Source of the DNA: Paragyromitra xinjiangensis
Taxonomy: Eukaryota; Ascomycota; Pezizomycetes; Pezizales; Discinaceae
NCBI GenBank assembly: GCA_038503065.1
Contig: JBCAMK010000002.1
Coordinates: 806,001-870,000 of the forward strand
Length of the DNA: 64,000 nucleotides
Direction: 5' to 3'
The position numbers were made by a program, and so were the translations under genes. Under the pieces are notes generated by a model. It was not told the origin of the DNA. It made no database searches and saw only the letters and a program-made list of their open reading frames with translations. This document shows, in pieces, positions 12,501 through 26,435 of the stretch (position 1 is its first letter; every line of letters starts with the position of its first letter).

Positions 12501-14500
12501 TGCCCCTCGCATGCCTGTTGACCAAAATAAGTGAGTAATACTAACAAGGTTCTGGGATGGCAAAAGAAAAGAATGGTATGGAATTCATCCTGTCCTTGAT
12601 TCATTCCTCGACTGCTCTGTTGTTAAGATCTGACTGGCACTACGTATTTTGACCCTATTTTTGTGGAATCAAATAGACATTCCACCAACTGCTCGAAAAC
12701 CTACCGAAGTGAAGGAATGCGTGGGACACCATTGACCGTTAGCCCAAAGCAACTGAATCTCTGGCAGGACCATGTAGAATGGAGCTGCAGGAACAGAACA
12801 CCTTTTTTTTTCCCTTTCTTCCTTTTGAGAAGCTGTTCTGTCCACTCCTGTCCTTATTTGGTGTGCAGTGCAGCGCAGGAGCTTGGAAATGGGCTGAGGT
12901 CAAACCACAGAAAAAACCAAGAACTGGAATTCCCGAAGCGTGTCACACCCCTGTATTCCTGCTTGCAACATAGCTGACCCATAGCTTAAGTCCACGCTTC
13001 CATGACCGAAGACGATTCAGAATCCAACTCCTCCCGACATAAACCATCACTCGCTCACCTCACCTCTTCGCATTTTAATTGGCTGACCAACAACTACATG
13101 CCTGAGCAGCCAAAAAAGCAAATAACTAGCTATATTTAGCGAAACCTATAGGCTTCGTAGCGTCCAAATTAAAGGATCTTGCGAGGTCACGACTATAGCG
13201 AAGAGCATTGAAAGGCAGTTCGATCGTCGCTCCATTACGTGCCAGATGAAAGCGATAGTCTAGGGTTTTCTTTAGGGATCTCGAAATTCTAGGGCTCAAG
13301 GCTAATTTTGAATTAGAAACGCCTGCCATGAAGGGATATGGAGAGTACACGGTATCCAAGATCATTTTACAATATCACAAGCTTAAGCACAAAAGCATGG
13401 AAAGGTTACAAAAATATTCAAACATATCCCACAGCCACTCAGAAACTAGAACTACCAGAAGGAATTTCGGCGAAATTCCTTCGAGTGAGCAGTCATGATT
13501 CAGTTCACAATGCACAGATATCGCCAAAACTAATAAAAAAAGCCACTGTATGACTAGTCGCAGTAGACGACTGCCCTTCTCCGAAACCTTTTGAAAACAA
13601 GTAAAATTTGGGAAATATGCCCAGAGGTATATGACTATCAATGATTTACCTATCTATCTATCCATCCACATAACCATCACCTTCGCTATTTTTGCTGACA
13701 GCAGGCTGAATAGTACATGTAGGTTCAGAAAAATGGTCAGTCCCACAAGCTGGTTAAGGGCTCGGCCCAGCAATTATCCTATCTATAACCCAAGGGACCT
13801 TAGGATATTCAAATCCTGTAGCAAAGGTGATGATACCTTTCCCTCAGCTATACCAAACTATAGCTTCATTGATGTTAAACCAACCGTGATGCGAGGTTAG
13901 AAATGACCCTGAGAATTTTCCTCGAGAGGTCAACATACCTCCATAACAGGCCCCCACCTAGTACTACACAATCTAAGGAACGCCGTGAGAGCCACCGCGA
14001 AGTAGCCACCGTGAAGTAGCCACCACTCTCTATAGCAAATTCCCCAGAAAATATTTTATTGCGGGAGGTCTCATACCGCGAGTGACTGACCATGTCCCGT
14101 AACCCGTAACGTAACCTCACTCTCGCCAACCCTGACCCACGAGTAACAGAATCACCCAATCGACAGATTTATATCCATAATCCAACCGAAGACACTGCTT
14201 CTTTGATGGATACATCTGTTACGAGAGCAAACCCCTGGAATCACACCAACAGGTGCTAGGGGATTCCCTAGGCTTCCTTCCGAGGCCCGTTTCATCATAT
14301 CACAACGGCTCACTCGCGCCTAACAAAGTATCCAGTCCTGCGTAAACATAGAAGCAATAGATCTCCGATCTGTGTATGCCAAATTAAATCATCATAAATA
14401 CAATACAAACGCCTTTACCGGTACGAAAAAGAAACGAAAACGGGCGAAAACTACCCGACGCTATGCCCTCTGATGCAAATTACAAATAATAAACATGATC
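9531..14500. other. gene-poor stretch without recognisable genes
   Basis: About 5 kb. Contains an A9-G12 homopolymer junction (about 9560-9580), TACATGTA at 10163 and 13714, a short TATC microsatellite (about 13649-13668) and a tandem of about 13 bp based on GAAGTAGCCACC (about 13990-14024). Open stretches of 60-104 codons (for example 10789-11091 and 12663-12977) show no family signature. Confidence 0.5.
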
Positions 14501-16985
14501 TCAAGTCCATCGTTCCATCAACTTAGCCCTTGTAGTCCACATCCTCAACCGCTTGCCATAGAAATATAGCGGGATTGTGAATAACAAACATGCCATATGG
14601 ATCCCACCGAGAGCGAGAAACACGGTTTTAGAACCATCCGCCGAAAGCCAACGGTTGAAGAAGAGGGAGAATACGAGACCATGGAAGACGTCTGGTGTTT
14701 TGTTAGCAGCTTATACAACATAATTCAACAAAAGCAAGGGAAACCTACTCTTTGAGAAGTTTAGAGTGACAAGTGCTTCACCGGCATACTGGCGGTAAGA
14801 ATCAACGCAAAAAGTAATGGCCGTTGTCGACCCAAGCGAACATCCGAACGAGATCAAGCCGAAGAAAATAGTTGGAACAATCCAGTTATCGCGCTCACTC
14901 GCCGACCAACCGAATCTAAACAACCTACATCAGCAAACTATACTAAGCATCAGGGTAGAAAGGAAAACACCATACCCCATCAACCCAATCGCAGTAGTGA
15001 TAGCCACAGGGATTCCCATAACCAGTCTAAACTCCGGTTCATAAACACCTCCATTCGCCCTACTCATAGCCCTGACAATAATGTCAGAGACCTTCCCGGC
15101 CACAGCTGTGCCAATAATCCCACCAATGAACGGGGATAAATAAATCAACCCTGTCTGGAGGCGTGTGAAGTTATATGGTTGTTCTTGGTAGATATGTGCA
15201 ACAGTTTCTGAGAGCACAATCAACCAACCCACTGAGAGCGAGTAGACTACTGTCGACCACAGAACTGCAGGGTATCTAAAGAGGATAATAGGCCGGATAG
15301 CTGCTTTCCACCAGGATTCATGTCGGAGAACTCCACTGTAGATCCTAAGGGACTGGGTGAATGTTTTCGGGGTGACTGGACGCTCCGGCTCGGGGTTAGG
15401 TACGACTGCAGGTTTTACGGGTTCTGCAGCGGCTCGGCGAACGTAGTCATCAAGCGATGCGCGTGAGGTTTTCTCGTTGGTCAACATGTAGAGCTCTCTT
15501 GCAGGCAAAACTTCGTCTTCAACCGCATTCTCATCTCTTGGCTTTTCAGGATCAATGAAATGAGCATGTCTCATTTCAGATCTCTGTGCAGCCTCACCCT
15601 CGAGCACTGCCCCAGGACTCTCTGTCTTGATGCCATGAACAGGGCAAAGATCTCCCGGAGGTGCCGTAGGAACTTCCATTGAAGGTCGACGGGACCTAGA
15701 CCTTGCTCTCCTTTTACTCGAACCTGAGAAGATGCTAGATGAAGCCCTGCGAAGGAACGAGGGTGACTTCTTTGGCCGAGGCGTACGGTCCCAAAAGGTC
15801 TCCGGAACAAAAAGAAACAGAAGACCCAAATTGAACCCAACGACGATCGCAACAACCCTACAATTCATGCGTAAGTTTCCCTTTCCTTTCCCACTTCTCA
15901 CCAGGTCGGAAAGATCCTACCAAAATACCCATCTCCAGCTTTTGGCTTGAATGATGACTGCACTGACCAACGGGACCAAATTCTTCCCCCCAAGCAAGAG
16001 CAACGTGTAAATACCAACACGATATGCCCTCTCGTGAAGGAAGAAAATTTCCGCGATCGTAGCGCTAGGAAGCGATTCACAAGGAGAAACTCCAATGCCC
16101 ATAAATATTCTTCCAGCAACCAGCGATCCATATGATTTTGAGGCAGCACACCATACAGCGGAGAGGAGGAAGATAACCACACCGAGCAAGTATACTGGTC
16201 GTTTACCGAAGATAATAGCAGTTGGTGAGGATATCAAGGCACCTATACCCATTCCCATCATGTAAAGACCTATATGTAAAATGTTAGTTTTGATATAATA
16301 AGGTTACGGCATATAGCTCATTGGTTAGGCAAAAATAGTGGAAAATCTTCCAATCTTGCTCCGAGTCACGATATCCCACCAGTTGCAAAAATTTACAGAC
16401 CGAACGGGATACGTAGTCTTGGCTAAATCTCGTGCAACTTCCAACGTCCAAGGATCCGTTGAAAACGGCGGTACCACAAAAACCCCATATCAAGGGAGTC
16501 GAATCGAAGCCAAGACCAGCAAACAAAAGCTTGACATCACTCCAGCAAGAAAACTAAAATTTGGCTTACCAGTTGTCAACGCAACGTCTGGTATCGAGAC
16601 GTCGAACGTTTTCGCCACATCATTAAACCCGGCGGCCAACACAGGTGTCTGACCGCCACCAACAAGACAGTGCCAGCCTAAGCTCAGCAGCGCGATATCT
16701 CTTCGCCAGCTGGCCCAGTTCAGCGGATCATCTGGATGGTCATCTGGTTGGGGGTTCAAGATGATAGCTCCGTCAGGAGTACGTTTCGCCTCTTCACGTG
16801 GAAGCTCATCGAGGCCGAGAGGCTCCTGCGTGGTAGATGTGAGTAGGAGAACGGTGCCTATATTACATTTACAACTAGTTAGTAGGAGGAGCTCTCAGAC
16901 TTAGGGGGAACGTGTGAATACGCGTACCTGGCACTTCTGTCGTCTCCGGATCCTCGAGAACACCTAGCGACCAACGTTTCCCCAT
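14501..16985 (-). CDS. MFS transporter, DHA1-like drug/polyamine efflux type
   Basis: Plasma-membrane proton antiporter of the fungal 12-helix DHA1-like group; the substrate is not deducible. Six exons on the minus strand with introns at 16858-16927, 16270-16569, 15858-15920, 14925-14975 and 14692-14748; the coding total is 1944 nt (647 aa). The cytosolic N-terminus carries the typical DDPLNWASWRRD motif before helix 1. It is followed by LYMMGMGIGALISSP, GKRPVYLLG (motif A position) and GRIFMGIGVSPCESLP, then a long charged loop (about residues 245-410) between the two six-helix halves. The second half contains YPAVLWSTVVYSLSVGW and ends KNVFHGLVFSLFFNRW. The second intron is 300 bp, against 51-70 bp for the other four. 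The gene looks intact. It has no linked biosynthetic genes. Confidence 0.9.
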
Positions 16986-18490
16986 ATCGCTTTGAAATGA
17001 AGAAAATCTAAGGAAAAGTCGAGAGATGACCTTCAGAGCCTTTCCAAAAATCCGGTGTTCCTCCGTGGGGTCTAAATACTCGGATACTGGATATTACATA
17101 TCGCCTTCCGCGCTTGTGACTTGAGTTCCTCGCCCCCGCTTGTCTTTCGTTCTTTGAGGGGCTTGAAGGATCCGCAACCTCGCTTTGGCGCTCCATGACG
17201 GATTTCGTTAGTGCGCGCGCGATTGCCGGGTGGTGCGGTGGTGAAGTCCAGATAAGAGCCATCCGTGATGTCATACCGAAGCACTGCAACCGTCTCGTTT
17301 GCGACTTTCCTCAAAATAGTCAGCTCCGCACGTGCAATGTGAAGGGTCCAACCCATGCCCCGCATCTGAGGCGGGCTTGGCCCTTGCATGAACTGTTGAC
17401 AGCGTCGCTTGCTTGCTTGCTTCTGCTGGATCTCCTCATTTACGAACCGAGATTACCTACCTGCTGGGCTTGTTCACAACAGGCCTGCGTTACCTATTGA
17501 CTACATGTATGTATTTGGACGGCTGGGCGACGAAAAGTTGTAAAGCATCCGGGCCGTCGATAAATGATCTTCAAGAAATAGTCACACATCTTCACGGTCT
17601 TAATTTCGGATATTACTTCGCGTGTATCTACCGGTATCTACCAAACCTACGCGTCCTGCGAAAGATCGATCAACCAAAACCCTTTTTTTACCCGGCGGTG
17701 AACGCAAACCCCGATGTGAGATTAAAAACGGGGACAAGTGCGGTCGTAGACGGGCATCAAATAATATATTTTGTGACAGAAACAACACTTGTATACCTAT
17801 CGAGGATGAGCACATAAAGCATATCTTTCGCAAGCTGATGTTAGCACAACACACCCTTTACGCACATGATTTACTTCATTCCGTTTTCCTCTTATGTGGA
17901 CCGCCATCAACATGGTCATGAGAGTCACTTCCAGGGATCAGCATCATTCTCGCATGTGGGGTCTTACGCCCCCACATCTCGCGCTTTTCATCCCAACAAC
18001 TCGTCAAGAGCCTACACGGACGAAAAATAAATATCACAGTATCTCCCATTACCTACCGCTTCTCCAAGAAATTCTTGCATTCATTTCCACCAAAGATGCG
18101 ATAGGCGTGGAGAGGAGTTCCGGTAGTTACCATACTATCGAGTGAAGAACCATGACCTTGGAGTATGGCAACTCAGCTGATTTACACGTAAATTAGCGCG
18201 ACATTAGAGGTTTTCCACATACACAAGCTCTCCATAGAATTACAGCAGACTACCAAAACCGGTTTAAAGGCGTTGATACACAAATTCATCACCCTCCAAA
18301 AGCATTACTCTAATTTCACTAATATGGCGTGCACAACACTCAACGGGGCGAACTAGAGAGCGGGGTTTGAGCCTTCACCTTCGAGGTTCGGAATTCACAC
18401 CAACTGCGTGCACAACTCATTGGATGAGCGGGGCTGTTGGTTGGGTTGATCTTCAAATAATCCAGAAAGGTGTCCCCAGCCGCATCTCCT
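16986..18490. other. intergenic region upstream of MFS and CVNH genes
   Basis: No gene recognised in about 1.5 kb. It should hold the promoter of the minus-strand MFS gene (start 16985). TACATGTA occurs at 17502. Overlapping open stretches on both strands around 17008-17389 and 17622-17921 conflict with each other and show no domain. Confidence 0.45.
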
Positions 18491-18502
18491 GGGTTAGGGT
18501 TT
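18491..18502 (-). promoter_or_regulatory. telobox-like motif upstream of CVNH gene
   Basis: GGGTTAGGGTTT lies about 220 bp upstream of the CVNH start; read on the minus strand it is AAACCCTAACCC. Such sites are bound by Tbf1/Rap1-type Myb proteins in fungi. Activity here is inference. Confidence 0.3.
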
Positions 18503-18722
18503 TCTCGAGCAAGCAGCTGCAGCCGAGCCCACAACCTGGCAACGGATAAGACCAAGAAAGGCACTAGCAGCCAGAAGGAAACTGAGACAGGGCGCCCGTT
18601 TCAGCCTCCTGTGGGGTGCACAGAGCCCCATCATGCCAGATTGCGGGGTTCGGACGAATAAATCGGTCATCCGGGCATCTAGCCTTGTTTCCCAACCATC
18701 GGATTTTAAAGAGCTATCTAAG

Positions 18723-19113
18723 ATGGCGTTTCACCTCACATCGCGCTACGTGAACGTGAACGACAAGCTACTGTTATCCGCCATCTGTCGTAGGTGCGAC
18801 GGGCACACATGGTCTCCAACAACTGTTGAGCTTAACAAAGTCTTAGGCAACGACGATGGTAACCTCTCTTCACTTGCTCACTGTATCAAGTCCACTTCTA
18901 ACACATCTTTCATTAGGGAAGTTCGTATGGAACAGTGAGGGCTTCGGCGCTGATGCTAAGGACGTCAGACTCATCGACCATCGCATCCTCTCCGCGAGGC
19001 TGAAACGTAAAGATGGCTCATGGACTGAAAAGCCTGTGACTATAAACTTGGCTGAAAGGATTGAAAATCTTAATGGCGCGCTGTTTTGCCATACACAAAA
19101 GCCACGGAGATAA
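18723..19113 (+). CDS. cyanovirin-N homology (CVNH) domain protein
   Basis: Small mannose-binding-type lectin fold found widely in filamentous ascomycetes; its role there is mostly unknown. Two exons with an intron at 18859-18916; 110 aa. The protein is one complete CVNH domain made of two sequence-related halves. The first half reads LLSAICRRCDG, then VELNKVLGNDDGKFVWN; the second reads LSARLKRKDGSW, then INLAERIENLNGALFC. The LGNDDGKFVW junction appears only after splicing. There is no signal peptide, so the product should be cytosolic. Cysteines at the usual disulfide positions are only partly kept (a Cys pair near the first-half CRRC, and one near the C-terminus). An upstream ATG at 18633 is in frame but would add 30 residues lying outside the domain, so 18723 was chosen. 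The gene is isolated in a 11 kb gene-poor region. Confidence 0.85.
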
Positions 19114-22100
19114 CTTATTTAACGTCTAGAGCGTGGAACCGACCTGAAAGAGATATACCCTGGGTGCTTGGTTGTGTTTCTGCTTTTTGCCTAATGTTTT
19201 GTTTTTATTGCTTCTTCGGTGTTCGGGGTCCGGATCCGTGTTTAGTATCTACGAATTAGCAAGATAAACGGTAGTGCAGTAGTGTTTGCTCTCCTATCTG
19301 TCTAGACTGAAGGTTGATCGGTTTAGAAGCTCCCTGAGTGGTTCGAGTTCTTTTTCCATGATCACCCAAGCCCCTCATCTTGTCTAGACAGCGTTCTAGA
19401 AAACGGTTCACCTCGAATATAGGCGTAAACCCAACGACATACTTACATAGCCTTTTCCATTCCAATAACTATTGTACCAGGTTTGACCGTTTGTACTTGT
19501 TTGTCTGAGAGGTGTTCAATCACAAAGAGTCACTCGCTCAAACCAATAGACCCCAACCACACGAATGATGTCAAACGGTGGGTATGAGCCTCGATTTGAA
19601 GGGCACTTCCGATGCGTCTTTGCTGACCTGCGCACCCACGACACCTCATAGCCCTCTTTGACAACTGAGGAAAACCGTCCCACGACCAGCCAATGCCATG
19701 CTACGATATCTGTCCCTTCTTCCAGCAGTCATGAAAGATAAGGAAACCCTGGACCAACATCTTATAGCTGCGTAGACTGCTCGCCTATTTCTTTGCTAGA
19801 AATAAAATTTATGGTAAGAGTAGGGAATGTTAATCGTCTCATATTAGGCTTCTGAAGCTGAAGGTATAACTTGGGCCTCAACCTATTTAGCAATTGTTAC
19901 CGCCTCGGCCATCATCAAGCTAGAGTACTTTTGTGATCTGAGGTTTGAAGCTGGGTGTGTTCGGGGAGTTGAATGTGACCGAGGCATACCCCGTAACAAA
20001 CCGCTACCTTAGCAGCCTTACTTGTAACTATAGCTAAGTTAGGGTAGTCGGGTTTTTACCGTTCCAAGATTCATTATTAAGTTGACAGGTACCCGAAGAC
20101 ATATAAGCTGCTATATTTACTATGTGGGACTGTTCACGTGATAACCCTTAGACGACTGATTACGCATCGTGACGGGAAAATTCGCTAACACCAAGCCAGC
20201 CGATGATTCTTTCGAAACATGAGGGTATTCAGTTAAATGATATGATTTGGTATCAAACAGACAAGACGCTAAAGTAAATATGGAAGCAGAAACTTACTTC
20301 ATTTCGTGAGGCTGTCTTTAGTGAACCTCAGGAGTTGGGCGGAAAAAAATCACTGATAGAGCTATTTCAGGCTACCTTGCGTCACCTGAGGGGTATTCGC
20401 ACCTTGTTCGCTCATCCCGGCGACGGGCCTGAGATCTGGGACACGAATTGAGATACATAGTCGTTCCCTCAGGAGTGCCCACAGAGACTTGGGGCTTGAG
20501 CCTGATTTCTTGGTATGGTTTTGTATGACCGTCTATCTAAAATTAGCTTCAGTAGTAAGCCTTGAGTTAACCGGGGAATTTTCATTGTTCCAGTACTCTG
20601 ATAGTTTTCTCTTTAGTCTCTCTAACTTTCTATTATTTATTTAAGTCATGTAGTATCACTCGATTGCTAGAAAGAGCTACAAGCTAATATAGAACTCGAA
20701 GACCCGCCGGGTACCAATTCAGCTCGCACACGCGAGAAAGTTGGAGATTTCGTGTCCCGTCGTAGAAAGTGGTAAACCAAAGCGGGGTATTTAGGAGTTC
20801 CTTCTATTTGGAAATTTCTATCGATTACATTTCTCTGATGAGTATTTTCGCTAGCTACAGTGCTACTTATAGAAAACGCAGTGTGCAGTGAGATGGGAGA
20901 TTATTTAAGGTTCTAGGCTCCCGTCTCCGGGGCCATCATAACTAACTATCGTGGGCCCCACTGCCGTAGACGAATTTAAAGCTAAGATTTTAGACAATGC
21001 GAGCGAAGTACAATACGGATGATGAATCACTAAGTGACAGGGATAAACGAGGAAACGTTGAGATACAGCAGCCAACATATTAGTTAAACGCAATGCATGG
21101 GGCATAAAAGAAACAACCCAGGCCCCTGATAAATAATTATAGATAGGGAGAGTAGGTAATTAAGGGACATAAGTGAAAAGGTTTGATAAACCAAACTCAA
21201 CTAAATACTTAAATAAAGCCAGATAAGCTTACTAATGCGTTTGGACTTGCAAGGAATACATGCAGGAGAGCTTATGTTTGACTTGAAAGGAGGCAACTAC
21301 TCACTGCTGTATAGCAGGTGCGAATCGACTCCATGACCCCTTTCTACCCGAATTTTGTTTTACCGTTACAAACATTTATAAAGAAGAACGTCCGTAGGGA
21401 ACTGTGTTAGGGCAGGCCACTCTTAACATCATAAGTTGAAAGAGTGCGGGGAAGGATCAGCCAATTGGAAGTATAGGTTTGTGAACCTTGCCAAAGGAAA
21501 ATCCGCTACCACAATTGTAACCGTTGTTATCTTGTAAAATCTAGGTAGCCCAATAGGACGCTCGCAATAAATGATGCACAAACTATCGATAAGAACGATA
21601 TGCGCTAAACGTGTATCATGCACAATCACTCGTTTACTGTATCCCACCCAAGACAAATCTCAAACCTAAAAAAAACCCATACCCCTAGCCCTGCCTCATC
21701 TCGGCACCCGAGATCCGGCATCAATGCTCACCATCCAATAGCTCTATACACCTATTAGCGTTAGGCTATCTATCCCAAAGCCAGTCGGTAGCATCCCATA
21801 TCGCAAGCTGTTCCACCAAACTGGTTCGTGGTCCATCGTTAACTCTGGCTTAGTGCCATCCCATTACTCCAAAGCATCCACGAGCTTATCACACCGATGA
21901 GATCTAACGTATTTCTTACTGGAACAGATACCGAAGAAGTAGATACCGGCTCCCCAAGCAGATGAGATGAGACTCGAGGTCCGGGACCGTGCTATGGTAT
22001 CTAGGTCCAATAGTATCGCAACACAACAACCAGTACTCGTCGCATCGCAATATGTATAGATTGCAACATAATGAAGCCGCAGCCTATAATTCTTGATGGA

Positions 22101-23869
22101 TGTGATCATTTTAGGAGGGTACTATTAATAGTGGTGGTGGTGACAGTGGTGGCGGCCAATCAGCATGGGTAAGTGTGATAAGCTTTTGTGATCGAAAGAG
22201 CGACTATTTCTACTTTTGAGAGACTTAAAGTATCTTGTTTAAAAATACCCACCCCTAGAATTTGGCCGTGGTGGCTTAACGATGGCTCTTGCCGGTAACT
22301 TGATTTCTACTGGTCGCCGAAGCATGCTGGGAGGGTGTCCTGGTGGAAATCGGTAGCATACCAAGCGCTAGCTCATCCTCGAAACGCCAAAAACGGCGCT
22401 ACATCTGATAGTGAGCGTCATCCTCCCTGCCATTCGTCAGTACCTGAACTTCAATTGTTCTATGGCTTCTGTGGAACGCATCACCAACCTTCTGACACAT
22501 GCAGCCCCTGGGAAATAACTAGCATTAATAGAATTAATATTTACTCTGGTCTCGTAAAAACTTAATCAATTATATAACTATAAACACATGGCCGTGTGGA
22601 ACAGTCCAAGACCCTATAATTATATATAACACATGTATATGCCAATGAAATAACAAGAAACAACCTAAAAACCAAGCTTTTACTCTAGCCATAGGGAGAG
22701 GATTTACTAGAACAAACTTACTTAGGAAGACGTCAGATACAGAGTGACAAACATGTAAATGCCCCAAAATCACCACAACTGGTAGATTATAGTGCCTGCG
22801 CAAGTGTACAGGAAGTAAAACTATTCCACACATCTTATGCGTATTTTTTATACCGAATTTAGCGTGCTACATTCGAACCAGCCCACGACAAAACTGCTGG
22901 CACCCCAACACCACTAGTGACCCATCAAGGTACGAATAGCGGGGTTCCGATTATTTACTGGCTAAACCCCGGTCAGGTGTCTTAGGTCTTGATATATACT
23001 CATCTATATGGCCATGCTGGATGCTTAAAATCATAGCGTTTTGGTAGCTTAACAAATCGTGAGAGGCAAAAAACGAAAGGACTTCAGGTCTAGCAATGAA
23101 TACAAGGCTGCTTCCAGACCTGGCAAAACAAATAAATAAAAAATAAAAAAAGCTGCTTCTAAATACTCATCGGGGTTGAGTGATATCTCATGACACTTGG
23201 GTAACTATCCCACCATAAAAAAATCAGCGGCTCTCTTGATCCACACTCGACGACTTCTGCAAAAACTAGATGAAGATTCAGGGGCAGCTGAAAGAAAAAA
23301 AAAATCATTAACCATGATCCACCTTCCATCATGATTAATAGTGTTGAGACATCAGGTTTCACAGGTTCATTCGTTTAGTCTCGACGTTTCTATCCTCTCG
23401 GCATCACCTACAATAACATCCTCGTATCATTATCTCCCTAGGGCCTACCTCTGCTTTGTTCGTCTAATCCGTGTGTAGGACTTTAGTATCAAAGAAGTCT
23501 CTACTTTGCTCTACTGCGGCGCATGCACTAAGACGTCAAAATAAGATGTGGCGGTCAGGAACCGAACGCTACTAAAGCCACAAAGCAAAACTCGTCACCA
23601 AATAGAAGCCCATACCGCTTGTGGCTATAAGCTCAGACATGCGGCCAATCTGGGAGAGATATCCCCAGTCAGTCAGCCCTATGCTGTTGGGTGGAAACAC
23701 TTCTATCGAAACATCACTTTTCACGCCATGTCTCTTGTAATCCCCGCCACAATTTACTACTTAGTATCGCCTCATGAAAACTCTTTTGCTGTTTTGGGAA
23801 GGAGCAAAAGATGCTGGGTTCGCCACATCTTATTTGGACATCTTGCTAAACAGGTTTGTGCCTGATATG

Positions 23870-23886
23870 TTAACCCTAACCCTAAC
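23870..23886 (+). repeat. interstitial telomere-like repeat
   Basis: TTAACCCTAACCCTAAC, nearly three units of the fungal telomere repeat CCCTAA, in the middle of a gene desert. It could be a telobox, a healed break, or chance. Confidence 0.5.
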
Positions 23887-26435
23887 ACACTACAGACTTT
23901 CCGACGTAGAGACGTAAAACAAAGTCGTGGCAACTCTTACTCAAACTTAGTTACACGTAGTAATTAGTGTGTCTACTCACTTTACCATAAGAAGGTACTT
24001 GCATCTTCGAGATCGTCCCACTCCATAAAGGATCGCGACCGATTCCTTTCATCCGCGGATTAAAACCAAGACCAAGTTGTTTTATCCTCCTCGGAATTAT
24101 CATTGGCATATACATCTTGAGACCAAGGCATTAACACAACATGGCCTCAGGTTTTGGAAACATGACTGTACGACTGTGTGTGCTGTCACCGTTGAGATCG
24201 GTGTCCTACTACTTATTACGTCTTCATGACGAGAAGTTATATCCGAAGTAACTACTATTCGAACACCACCAATAACCAAAGAACGAATATGGTGATCCAG
24301 GTTGTGATTCGGGATAGATAACACGGTGTACCTCAGCTGCAAGCCGAGGTAAAACCAGATAGCGTTGTGGAAACATTGGAACAAGATACCGCATCCAATG
24401 AATCACTGAGAGAATTAACTGTATTTTGCCAACATCTCATCTAGGGCCTTACAGAGCCATCGTTGTTCTAACATTGGAACACTGTACGGGATCGAGCCGC
24501 GATAGAGAGCTGCCAGCAGCTAGGCAATGAGGCACGGGTTCCTGACAACATCTTCTCAGCGCTTGAGTTTTACCAGTCTAATACCCGCTCATCGCAGTAT
24601 TTTTATTAACTGTCAGAACGTAAAGCACTAGTTTCAACATCATCTATCGGGAAAGCAGGGTGACCCGAAAACATGACGTTCCGGAAAAATCATCGGAGTG
24701 GACAAGGGTTCTGTCACGGAATTTTCATCTCAGCGGTTAAGATCACAGCACACACCAAAACATTTTGTCCCAAGGTTTCATCTTCGATCCGAATATTCGG
24801 GCTGGCGGGTCGATATAAATCGGCGGGAGAAACGAAAACCAGATTAAGAGGGGTGCGATAGTTTAAAAAAAACCTACACCTATACACATGGGCCTCCCAC
24901 CCTAGTTTCTGCCTTTTTGCGATTTCAGGGTGACGATGATCTGAGGCGTAGTGGCGTTACTTTAAATAATTTAAATACCAAGATGTGTTGTTTATCCGCT
25001 GCAAAGAAACAAAACCGGGGAGCGATTTTCTCGAGCTCGCTTTTCGCATGCCCCGAGAATCGGGTTGCCGTTACAGATCGCGAATCGTACCCCCTTGACA
25101 TTGAAATCTCCTGAGTCAGCAAACCTCTGCACGATGTGGAAACACTTACCCGAGTCTTTATGATTTTCGATACGATTCACGATATAGTCCCTTATAGATA
25201 ACCGGGAGGACGACAGGCATACGTATCTGTCAGTGACAGAGGTAAGCTTCTGGTATTTAGGTTAGCCCGCAGAAGGATACCCTGACCCTGGGTCCGGGTA
25301 GATAGCACGGGCCAACATCTGATACCGGTTGTGAGGATCGTGAAGTATTATAAACATCAGCCAAAATTGATCCAGCCCATTGCGATCGCGATGATCCTGC
25401 CCTACGTGTATCTCAAATTGCGCGCATGCCGCTGAAGTGCTATACTTGAGATGACTGGGGGAAAAAGAAGGATATAGTGGGGTTGTGGGAGACCCCACAA
25501 TGACTCCGCATATTTAACAAAACGGCCGAATTGGCACCCCCGCAGTCTGCAACGAGTTCCTCCTTTTCCAAGGTCTAGATCGTCGAAACAAAAAACCCCG
25601 AAACGGTATTGGACCTTAGTGCTATCTACTCTCCAGTGATCTCCCCATTGTTCGAAGATTTCGTTTCACAGTCACGTCAGATTGAATTTACGCCTCCGTA
25701 ACACAAAAGTGAAGATTTTTTTAAGCCTCCCAGTGGAAGATCTAGAACCAATCACATTGTTCTTGACATCCCACCATTCGTGACACTTAGCGATATCAAT
25801 TCCCCGAGCCTGCCGGGCTGCGCACATACCCGCCCTGTAGGGTGCCGTGTGGGGACACAAAAATGTTTCAGCCACTTCCATTGGTTCTTTGTCGTCGAAG
25901 TCTCTCTTCCAATATAAACATTCCAGGCCGCAGCTGAGAAACTTGGAACTTCATGCAAACCTCCTGCGAGTGAACGAATGGTTGGTATTTGAGCAGCTGG
26001 AAAAGAATAAACAAACAGCCTTGTCTGGGTAAATGACATCCTCGACGCTTCTGTTTGGCCCATATATTACATCATACTTCTGCTAACACATATATAACTC
26101 AGCAGTCATCGCGATCGCTGTTCCACTAGATTTGGGCAAAATCCGATTACTGCTCATCGAACATTCAAATCGCTCTACCATGGCTCAAACGATCCAATCC
26201 GATACGTCCATCAATTTCGGGCTGATCTGTTTCGAGCAGTTTCTGCTTCTCGAGCGGAGCAGGTCCAATGAATTTAATCACGATGATTAGGTACCCCGGA
26301 GTACTGTCAAGCCGTCACGGCGTCCGCGGAAGGGTGGGGGGATAACAAAAGACCGTTAGGTTGAATTCTAAGTCTATATCGCATTCTACGAACCTATCAC
26401 GTTACCAGTGGGGCCGAGACAAGTTTTAATCTGCA

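Noticed and set aside
16302..16380. Functional tRNA gene in the MFS intron
   Set aside because: A-box match is good but stems do not close and the B box is degenerate; reported only as a possible tRNA-derived relic.
18340..18564. 74-codon minus-strand open stretch just upstream of CVNH
   Set aside because: Overlaps equally long plus-strand frames, has no domain, and lies in the likely CVNH promoter.
19255..19355. Possible tRNA: GGTTCGAGTTC followed by TTTTT at about 19339
   Set aside because: The B-box match and T-run are good, but no A box at the right distance and no acceptor or anticodon stem could be formed.
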